This document shows positions 1 to 4,638 of a DNA stretch of 9,527 nucleotides, in pieces; positions within the stretch are counted from its first letter, which is position 1, and the number at the start of each line of letters is the position of its first letter. The translations under genes and the position numbers were made by a program. The notes under the pieces were generated by a model. That model was not told the origin of the DNA and ran no database searches. It was given only the letters and a program-made list of their open reading frames with translations. Source of the stretch: an archaeon MnTg01 (GTDB taxonomy: Archaea > Thermoproteota > Nitrososphaeria > Nitrososphaerales > Nitrosopumilaceae); contig BFAR01000148.1 in assembly GCA_008974855.1 (NCBI GenBank), positions 1-9,527 on the forward strand, in the 5' to 3' direction.

Positions 1-532
1 AAAAATTGTGGCAATCACTAAAAGAAACATTCTCAAAAGAACAGATGGAATTTTTTGGGGAGAAATTGAACGTATGTCAAAAGAATATCCTGGAATTGAG
101 ATTGAAGAGTACTATATTGATAACATGACTCAACAGTTGGTAAAAAATCCAGAAAGATACAACGATACTGTTTTAGTTAGTACCAATTTGTTTATGGATA
201 TAATATCAGAATGTGCATCTGGAAATGTTGGTTCTATTGGATGTGTCTATTCTGCAAACATTGGAGATTCATATGCAATGTTTGAGCCAGCACATGGAAG
301 TGCACCAAAGTACAAGGGAATGGATAAGGTAAACCCTACTGCTGCAATATTATCTGGTGCTTGGATGGCAGAATATCTTGGAGAGCCAGAAATTCGTGAT
401 GCAATTTTTGCTGCAACTAAAGATGTAATCAATGAAGGAAAATATGTCACGTACGATATTGGTGGCAATGCTAAGACAAGTGAGATGGCTGATGCCATAG
501 CGAAACTTTCCAAGGAAAAATTAGGAAAATAG
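1..532 (+). CDS. icd: Isocitrate dehydrogenase-like enzyme, C-terminal part (5' end outside window)
   Basis: Oxidative decarboxylation of isocitrate to 2-oxoglutarate in the cytoplasm is the likely reaction. The frame is already open at base 2 and the GTG at 8 lies inside conserved sequence (ITKRNILKRTDG, matching the catalytic-Lys strand of the family), so the gene starts upstream and only about 176 residues are present. The visible part has the metal-site segment NLFMDIISE, then SANIGD, FEPAHGSAPKY and VNPTAAILS, all typical of the isocitrate/isopropylmalate dehydrogenase family. HGSAPKY followed by DKVNP carries the Lys-Tyr and Val that mark NADP-dependent E. coli Icd (K344, Y345, V351), whereas isopropylmalate and NAD-isocitrate dehydrogenases usually have Asp-Ile there. 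The substrate loop is outside the window, so isopropylmalate or homoisocitrate dehydrogenase cannot be fully excluded. No gene follows closely on this strand. Confidence 0.85.
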   Translation, partial: KIVAITKRNILKRTDGIFWGEIERMSKEYPGIEIEEYYIDNMTQQLVKNPERYNDTVLVSTNLFMDIISECASGNVGSIGCVYSANIGDSYAMFEPAHGSAPKYKGMDKVNPTAAILSGAWMAEYLGEPEIRDAIFAATKDVINEGKYVTYDIGGNAKTSEMADAIAKLSKEKLGK

Positions 533-620
533 AATATAAAATCCATATAAATATTCCATGTTCTAAAACTGGATTAGATCATTCATAGTTGTTTTATTGT
601 ATTTTTATGGTGTTCTACTA

Positions 621-722
621 TTGAATAATGAGGCACCGTTAAAGAGAATAAAAAAACCAAGACTTTCTGAACGGGAAACTAAAAATTTAATTAAATTAAT
701 AATATCTAGACAACTAAAATAG
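621..722 (+). CDS. Possible small basic protein, 33 residues, unrecognised
   Basis: An open frame starts at TTG 621 and ends with TAG at 720-722, leaving one base before the stop codon of the convergent methyltransferase gene at 724. The peptide starts MNNEAPLKRIKKPRLSERE and continues with a Lys/Ile/Leu-rich stretch that could form an amphipathic helix. It is strongly basic and has no Cys, Trp or signal peptide. A T-rich segment at 592-599 lies roughly 26 nt before the TTG, where a TATA box would sit for a leaderless transcript, but it is a poor match to the consensus. The mixed charged composition and the exact abutment of the two stops favour a real gene. The short length, TTG start and AT-rich setting mean it may be chance. 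I do not recognise the protein. Without it, 533-723 holds no gene I can support. Confidence 0.33.
   Translation: MNNEAPLKRIKKPRLSERETKNLIKLIISRQLK
650..656 (-). terminator. Possible T-tract terminator of the eL21-prmC operon
   Basis: On the minus strand a run of seven T lies about 70 nt downstream of the methyltransferase stop codon, and a run of five T lies nearer at 681-685. Archaeal termination often uses U-tracts without a stable hairpin, and I see no hairpin here. The same bases would encode lysines of the possible small gene on the other strand, so the tract may simply be coding. Confidence 0.25.
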
Positions 723-723
723 A

Positions 724-1257
724 TTATTTTAATTTGGCTTCAACTATAATTAGTTCTTCAAAAAATAATTTTTTCCTAGATATTATTTTCAAATCAAGAC
801 CAAATTTCTTAGATTCTTCTATTAATTTTTCATAGTTGGCAAGGGATGATGTAACAAACAACATCTTTCCAGAATCATTTATGCATTTAACAGCTGATTT
901 GATTATTTTTAGAGGGACTTCTACTCCTTCTTTGCCACCATCAACTCTTCTATCAGATATTTCATCTGATTGAAGATAAGGCATGTTACAAACTATGAGA
1001 TCAAATTTACAGTTAAGAGCATCTGCTGCATCACAACAAATACAATTTTTAATTTTTTTATTTTGATTAACTAATGATCCAAAATCAATATCTGTTGCAA
1101 TCACTTGCAAAAAATTTCGAGATAAAGTTCTGGTAAGATATCCTGAACCAGTACCAATGTCTAGTGCATTTTTTCCTTTCTCATTTACTAAATTATCTTC
1201 TAGAAAATATGTATCCTCAGCAGGAGCATATGGGTCACCTGAGAACTTGTTTTGCAA
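724..1257 (-). CDS. prmC: HemK2/Mtq2-type glutamine N5-methyltransferase, probably acting on release factor aRF1
   Basis: This SAM-dependent methyltransferase probably methylates the Gln of the GGQ motif in archaeal release factor aRF1, together with a Trm112-like partner, as known for the archaeal and eukaryotic HemK2/Mtq2 family. In 177 residues it has the N-terminal family signature DPYAPAEDTYFLED (8-21), SAM motif I ALDIGTGSG (31-39), the acidic ATDID (54-58) and the catalytic motif as NMPY (91-94), where the family normally has NPPY. It ends with DGGKEGVEV (107-114). The length fits the short archaeal form, which lacks the extra N-terminal domain of bacterial PrmC. The start is TTG: an in-frame TAA lies three codons upstream and there is no ATG before the PAEDT motif. 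The first 23 nt overlap rsmA, which points to coupled translation as the last gene of the cluster. Substrate assignment is by family inference. Confidence 0.85.
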   Translation of the reverse strand: MQNKFSGDPYAPAEDTYFLEDNLVNEKGKNALDIGTGSGYLTRTLSRNFLQVIATDIDFGSLVNQNKKIKNCICCDAADALNCKFDLIVCNMPYLQSDEISDRRVDGGKEGVEVPLKIIKSAVKCINDSGKMLFVTSSLANYEKLIEESKKFGLDLKIISRKKLFFEELIIVEAKLK

Positions 1258-1936
1258 TGTTGATTATCTCCTCTGAGCTAAGCTCTTCTAGTCTTTTATC
1301 AGATTCTATTTTTTTGCCAAACTGTTTGAAAATGTTTTTAAGATTTTTTCTTTTATATGAAAAGAGTTTGTTTGTTGTTTGAACCAACTCTTTGGAAATG
1401 GTTTTTTTTCTTTTCAATTGTAATACTACTGAATCAACCTTTGGTGGTGGATTAAAGTTTGTTTTCTTAACATTAATAATTTTTTCAATCTCAGAAGAAT
1501 AGTTTACTAGAACAGAAATTGCTTTACGATTTTTTCCCTTTGCAACTAGTTTTTCATAAAACTCCTTTTGAACCATCACTATTGCACCAGAAAATTTTTT
1601 TTGAATTAGCCACTCCATTGCTTTTCTGCTTTTAGAATATGGAAGATTAGATACAAAAATTGAGAATTTTTCATCTGTCTTAAAGCCATCTCCATTTCTG
1701 AGAGCAAGGTTTGCTATACCTGAAAATCTTTTTTTTGCGTCCTGATACAGTACAGAATCAGCCTCTATAGAAATTACCTTTTTTGCTTTCTCACATAACA
1801 GCGGAACAAGTATTCCCCGTCCTGTTCCAATCTCCAGCACAACATCTTTTTTTGTTATTCTAGCAGCCTCTGCTATTTTTTTTGCAACGGTTTGTGAGAT
1901 TAAAAAGTGCTGTCCTAGTCTTTGTCTCTTTCTCAT
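1235..1936 (-). CDS. rsmA: 16S rRNA dimethyladenosine transferase RsmA (KsgA/Dim1)
   Basis: It dimethylates two adjacent adenosines in the 3'-terminal hairpin loop of small-subunit rRNA, a late step in ribosome assembly. The 233-residue protein has GQHFL (8-12), SAM motif I EIGTGRG (35-41), IEAD (57-60), the catalytic NLPYS (97-101) and the family signature FNPPPKVDS (161-169). A basic C-terminal domain with FSYKRKNLKN (192-201) matches the KsgA C-terminus. It is about 30-40 residues shorter than E. coli KsgA (273), with loops trimmed but no missing motif. ATG at 1936 overlaps the DUF655 stop as ATGA, and the TGA at 1235 lies inside the next gene. This is the usual archaeal order DUF655-rsmA-hemK2. 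Confidence 0.95.
   Translation of the reverse strand: MRKRQRLGQHFLISQTVAKKIAEAARITKKDVVLEIGTGRGILVPLLCEKAKKVISIEADSVLYQDAKKRFSGIANLALRNGDGFKTDEKFSIFVSNLPYSKSRKAMEWLIQKKFSGAIVMVQKEFYEKLVAKGKNRKAISVLVNYSSEIEKIINVKKTNFNPPPKVDSVVLQLKRKKTISKELVQTTNKLFSYKRKNLKNIFKQFGKKIESDKRLEELSSEEIINIAKQVLR
1268..1273 (-). promoter_or_regulatory. Shine-Dalgarno site GAGGAG for prmC
   Basis: The minus strand reads GAGGAG ten bases before the TTG at 1257, inside the rsmA coding region. It is a near-perfect match to the archaeal anti-SD and supports the unusual TTG start. It also shows that this internal operon gene is translated by re-initiation or SD-driven initiation and not from a leaderless end. Confidence 0.65.
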
Positions 1937-2499
1937 CGCTTAACAAAGAGATTCATTCGAGCCTGGCCAGTAATTTCTTCCATAATTCTTTTTGTGATTT
2001 GTTTTATTGGCTCCTTTAACCCGACCCTATTTTGTATATCATCAAAGCTTTCAAACTTTTTTTTCTCGCGCTCTTCTAGCATTATTTTCATGTACGTTTT
2101 ACCAATTCCCGGAATTAGTTCTAGTGCGTGTATTCTTGGAGTTAGTGGTTGCGCATTGTTAAGATACTCTACAAATCTGTTTTCATTTTGTTTAACTATT
2201 TGGTCTACTACTTCAGGAAGCTCAGTTTGTGCAGTCTGTGAAATTCGCTCATAGGTCATCTTACCTAAGACAGATTGTACTTTGGTTCGTCCCTCCTTTC
2301 CAATGAAAATTTTCTCTCCAACCTCAAATTCAGAGTTTTCTGCTCCAAGAATTTCAAGAATTGTTAATCGTTCCTCTCCAAGTGCTGTAACTATGATTCC
2401 CTGACGACCACGTACAGTTGATGATTTTCCACGTTCAACAAAATCTAATACGTAAGCGTACTCTTCGTATCTTCTTGGTTGGGTATATCCCCTATCCAA
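1933..2499 (-). CDS. DUF655 family protein with helix-hairpin-helix motif, probable nucleic-acid-binding protein
   Basis: This belongs to the archaeal DUF655 family, whose biochemical role is not established as far as I know. The 188-residue protein starts with the family signature MDRGYTQPRRYEEYAYVLDF. Residues of about 25-85 look like a small beta-rich domain (GRQGIIVTALGEERLTILEI, then VGEKIFIGKEGR). The C-terminal half has a helix-hairpin-helix segment LELIPGIGKTYMKIMLEERE (126-145), as in many DNA- or RNA-binding proteins. The start is TTG, directly preceded by an in-frame TAA, with an AGGTGA site just upstream. It lies 18 nt after rpoF and overlaps rsmA by 4 nt. Position between an RNA polymerase subunit and an rRNA methyltransferase suggests a role in RNA handling or ribosome assembly, which is inference only. 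Confidence 0.88.
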   Translation of the reverse strand: MDRGYTQPRRYEEYAYVLDFVERGKSSTVRGRQGIIVTALGEERLTILEILGAENSEFEVGEKIFIGKEGRTKVQSVLGKMTYERISQTAQTELPEVVDQIVKQNENRFVEYLNNAQPLTPRIHALELIPGIGKTYMKIMLEEREKKKFESFDDIQNRVGLKEPIKQITKRIMEEITGQARMNLFVKR

Positions 2500-2504
2500 T
2501 TACA

Positions 2505-2510
2505 TCACCT
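2505..2510 (-). promoter_or_regulatory. Shine-Dalgarno site AGGTGA deciding the TTG start of the DUF655 gene
   Basis: The minus strand reads AGGTGA five bases before the TTG at 2499. An ATG inside this stretch is followed at once by TAA, so it cannot be the start. With the in-frame stop next to the TTG, this site fixes the start codon. Confidence 0.6.
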
Positions 2511-2517
2511 AAAAAAA

Positions 2518-2844
2518 TTATGCGTGCTCCTTGATTAGTTTCAGCATTTTTTCTAGCGTATCAGCCAGGATTAGTTTTTTCCAGCCAAATGTAAAGGATC
2601 GAAGCTCAGCCAATGTAGATGGTCTAATGTTAACAATCTCTACTGCTTCTTCTTCTGTAATGTTACACTCTTTGACTAGAGCTTGTTTTAGTTTTTTTGC
2701 CGCTGTGGCATCTATTTTTGAAAACTTTGTAACATAATCATAAGTCCAGTGCTGTATCTGATCCATCCTTTCAGGATCTTCTTTTTCTAAAATTTCTTTA
2801 ACCTCAGAAATTGAAACTGCCTGTTTTCTTTTTACCTCTTCCAT
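2518..2844 (-). CDS. rpoF: DNA-directed RNA polymerase subunit F (RpoF/Rpb4)
   Basis: It is the Rpb4-like subunit that forms the stalk of archaeal RNA polymerase with RpoE (Rpb7) and helps open-complex formation, processivity and RNA binding. The 108 residues are all helical in character and match RpoF: SISEVKEILEK near the start, WTYDYVTKFSKID in the middle, then a C-terminal HRDC-like region with the typical VNIRPSTLAELRSF (72-85). Length is normal for archaea. ATG at 2844 directly follows the eL21 TAG with no spacer (TAGATG). A GGTG at 2853-2856, inside the end of the eL21 gene, can serve as ribosome-binding site. The tight junction suggests coupled expression of the ribosomal and polymerase proteins. 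Confidence 0.93.
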   Translation of the reverse strand: MEEVKRKQAVSISEVKEILEKEDPERMDQIQHWTYDYVTKFSKIDATAAKKLKQALVKECNITEEEAVEIVNIRPSTLAELRSFTFGWKKLILADTLEKMLKLIKEHA

Positions 2845-3147
2845 CTACTTTACACCAAACGGTTTGATATGGTCTAATCTAGTGATTAAGGTTTTCGTCT
2901 TATTTCCTAGTTTTATGTGCAAAGTTACGGAACGTCGACCCACATTTATGACACGACCGACCTTGCCATGGTATCTCCTGTGTGGCAATCCCTTGTGTTG
3001 TCTTGGGTCTATAATGACTAGTGCTTGCTGGCCTATTTGATATTCTCTTAACAAAAATGATACTCCTCTTGGAGCAGACTTTGTCATAACTTTTCTAGAC
3101 TTGTGTCTAAATCCATGAGAACGACCAGAAGTCTTCTTAGTAGTCAT
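2845..3147 (-). CDS. rpl21e: 50S ribosomal protein L21e (eL21)
   Basis: It is a large-subunit ribosomal protein found in archaea and eukaryotes but not bacteria. The 100-residue protein has the family hallmarks GRSHGFRHKSRK (8-19), an SH3-like barrel with QIGQQALVIIDP and HRRYHGKVGRVINVGRRSVT (56-75), and a short C-terminus ending IKPFGVK. Length is normal. ATG at 3147 lies 34 nt after the radA stop. A TATA-like AT-rich element at 3170-3180 sits about 27 nt before the ATG, and no Shine-Dalgarno is visible, so a leaderless transcript starting here is likely. It is the first gene of the eL21-rpoF-DUF655-rsmA-prmC cluster. Confidence 0.95.
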   Translation of the reverse strand: MTTKKTSGRSHGFRHKSRKVMTKSAPRGVSFLLREYQIGQQALVIIDPRQHKGLPHRRYHGKVGRVINVGRRSVTLHIKLGNKTKTLITRLDHIKPFGVK

Positions 3148-3169
3148 ACGTGACTAGCAGCCGTAGCCC

Positions 3170-3180
3170 TTAATTTAATA
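3170..3180 (-). promoter_or_regulatory. Putative TATA box for the eL21-rpoF-DUF655-rsmA-prmC operon
   Basis: The minus strand reads TATTAAATTAA centred about 27 nt before the eL21 ATG, in the short gap after the radA stop. Spacing fits a leaderless archaeal promoter. The sequence is only moderately close to the TATA consensus, and read-through from radA is also possible. Confidence 0.4.
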
Positions 3181-3181
3181 T

Positions 3182-4321
3182 TTACTCGCTTTTGGTGGCG
3201 TCTGTTTCTGTTTTTTCAGCATCTGCTGTTTTGGTAGCAGTTTTCTTTTCAGAATCCATAGTTTCAGGTTCTACTTTTTTGATCTTAGGTTTTGTTATGG
3301 AAGAATCATGACCTACTTGTGCTGTAGGCTTTTTAACAGTCGTCTTTTTCGTTGTTCCATCTTCTGGATCAACTACTCCTGCCTCAGATAGTGCAAAAAT
3401 TACCTCCTGCTCTGGATGATGTGGACTGTCTACCATTCTTGCAATTCTCTTTTTGCCAGATTTTTTAAAGTAAATTCGGTATGTACTTGTATGTGCTACA
3501 ACATTTCCACCTACTGGACGTGTGGGGTCTCCAAAGAAAACATCTGGGGATGCCATAACTTGGTTTGTTGCAAGTGCTGCACAGTTGTATGTTTCAGCAA
3601 TTCTTACTAGAAGATGAACAAAGTGATTTAGTTTTTGTTGTCGTCCTGCCAGTGTTCCTCGTCCTAAATATTCTGCACGGAATAGTCCTACTGCAGAGTC
3701 TACTATAAGCAGTTTAATATTATTTTCTTTAATTACAGCGCCGGATTCTTCAAGAATTAGAATTTGGTGTGAGCTATTGTATGCTCGTGCTACAATTATG
3801 TTGTTTAGAACCTTTTCAGGATCCATTCCATTGGCTTTTGCTATTGAAACAATTCTTTCAGGTCTAAATGTATTTTCAGTATCTATATACAATGCTCTCC
3901 CATCTAGTCCTCCTTCCTCTATTGGTTTTTGAACGTGAACACACATTGTGTGACACCATTGTGTTTTTCCACAACCAAATTCACCATAAACCTCGGTGAG
4001 CGCCTGTGTTTCAAGTCCCCCATCTAATAAATTATCAAGACATTCAGTACCAGTTGAAATTTTTCCAATCTCTAGTCTTCTCTTGTAAATATCAGTTGCA
4101 CTAACAAAGTCATGTGCAATTAGTCCCTGATCTACTAGTTGTAGACGGGATTTGTTTACTATTTTTTCAGCAGTTTCTCTATCCATGCCAGTTATGTCTG
4201 CAATCTCTACTGGGCCCCTGACTATTAGATCCATTATATTATGAATTCCTGCATCTCCCAGTTTCTTGGTAGTTACAGGGCCTACACCTTCAAGACTGTC
4301 TAATCGTAAATCCTCTGTCAT
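3182..4321 (-). CDS. radA: DNA repair and recombination protein RadA with extended C-terminal tail
   Basis: It is the archaeal Rad51/RecA recombinase, which forms ATP-dependent filaments on single-stranded DNA and drives strand exchange. The 379 residues hold an N-terminal helix-hairpin-helix domain (LEGVGPVTTKKLGDAGI, 10-26), the polymerisation segment, Walker A GEFGCGKTQ (113-121), Walker B LLIVDS (204-209), FRAEYLGRG (214-222) and the DNA-binding loop area ending RPVGGNVVAHTSTYR (268-282). The normal RadA core ends near GVVDPEDG (315-322). After this comes a Lys/Thr/Glu-rich tail of about 60 residues without predicted fold, which typical archaeal RadA of about 320-350 residues lacks. ATG at 4321 has a TATA-like box about 29 nt upstream and no Shine-Dalgarno. 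The eS30 stop lies 91 nt upstream. Expression as a single gene or with eL21 downstream is possible. Confidence 0.96.
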   Translation of the reverse strand: MTEDLRLDSLEGVGPVTTKKLGDAGIHNIMDLIVRGPVEIADITGMDRETAEKIVNKSRLQLVDQGLIAHDFVSATDIYKRRLEIGKISTGTECLDNLLDGGLETQALTEVYGEFGCGKTQWCHTMCVHVQKPIEEGGLDGRALYIDTENTFRPERIVSIAKANGMDPEKVLNNIIVARAYNSSHQILILEESGAVIKENNIKLLIVDSAVGLFRAEYLGRGTLAGRQQKLNHFVHLLVRIAETYNCAALATNQVMASPDVFFGDPTRPVGGNVVAHTSTYRIYFKKSGKKRIARMVDSPHHPEQEVIFALSEAGVVDPEDGTTKKTTVKKPTAQVGHDSSITKPKIKKVEPETMDSEKKTATKTADAEKTETDATKSE

Positions 4322-4345
4322 GTCTTAGGGGTAATACCATGACAT

Positions 4346-4354
4346 CATATATTG
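4346..4354 (-). promoter_or_regulatory. Putative TATA box for radA
   Basis: The minus strand reads CAATATATG, centred about 29 nt before the radA ATG. This is a good archaeal TATA-like element at the right distance for a leaderless transcript, and it lies in the 91-nt gap behind eS30. Confidence 0.5.
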
Positions 4355-4398
4355 TTCTATGTGAAGATCGCTGACTTTATGTTAATAATTAATCAATC

Positions 4399-4405
4399 AA
4401 AAAAA
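4399..4405 (-). terminator. T-tract terminator after eS30
   Basis: A run of seven T on the minus strand begins 7 nt after the eS30 TAA. This fits U-tract termination in archaea. With the radA TATA box just downstream, it suggests that eS30 and radA are separate transcription units. Confidence 0.4.
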
Positions 4406-4412
4406 CTTTGAA

Positions 4413-4595
4413 TTATCGTCTTCTGCGTCTTTGGCCAGGTTTGTTTTGGCCTGGGAATCTATTCAAAATAAGTCTTTTTCTAAAGTTACTTTTATTTCTA
4501 AGACTAGAGTTTGTACCAACACGTTTTCGTCCTTCAACCTTAGGAGTTTGTCCTCTAACCTTTCCTGCCTTTGTAAGCGAGCCGTGAGTTGCCAT
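4413..4595 (-). CDS. rps30e: 30S ribosomal protein S30e (eS30)
   Basis: It is a small-subunit ribosomal protein shared with eukaryotes, where it is made as a ubiquitin-like fusion (FAU). Here it stands alone, as in other archaea. The 60 residues open with the nearly invariant THGSLTKAGKVRGQTPKVEG (3-22) of the family. They continue with a basic segment, a short NRFPGQNK motif (45-52) and an unusual run of five terminal arginines. Length is normal. ATG at 4595 lies 43 nt after the radical SAM stop. A TATA-like element sits about 25 nt upstream and a weak AGTGA site is just before the start, so both leaderless and SD-dependent initiation are possible. Confidence 0.92.
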   Translation of the reverse strand: MATHGSLTKAGKVRGQTPKVEGRKRVGTNSSLRNKSNFRKRLILNRFPGQNKPGQRRRRR

Positions 4596-4615
4596 AGTCT
4601 ATCACTTCATAAATT

Positions 4616-4625
4616 GAATTTATGC
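4616..4625 (-). promoter_or_regulatory. Putative TATA box for eS30
   Basis: The minus strand reads GCATAAATTC centred about 25 nt before the eS30 ATG, between the radical SAM gene and eS30. It is a moderate match placed at leaderless distance. Co-transcription with the radical SAM gene, whose stop is only 43 nt from the eS30 start, cannot be excluded. Confidence 0.35.
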
Positions 4626-4638
4626 TTTTGGATGGTTT

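Noticed and set aside
8..10. GTG as the true start of the isocitrate dehydrogenase-like gene
   Set aside because: Conserved family sequence begins at once and the frame is open to the window edge, so the gene is truncated by the window and does not start here.
533..723. tRNA, riboswitch or CRISPR in the largest gene-poor gap
   Set aside because: There is no cloverleaf, no stable hairpin and no direct repeats; the only structure is AT-rich tracts and the possible small frame.
1235..1936. Truncated rsmA because of the short length
   Set aside because: At 233 residues it is short, but all SAM, catalytic and C-terminal motifs are present and the start fits an ATGA overlap, so it looks complete.
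4339..4348. Small imperfect palindrome ATGACATCAT between the radA TATA box and start
   Set aside because: The arms are only four bases, which is expected by chance, and no second copy was seen at other promoters.
4361..4376. C/D box sRNA candidate (GTGAAGA followed by CTGA) on the + strand
   Set aside because: The C box has a mismatch, the D box comes too soon after it, and there is no internal C'/D' pair or guide-length spacer.
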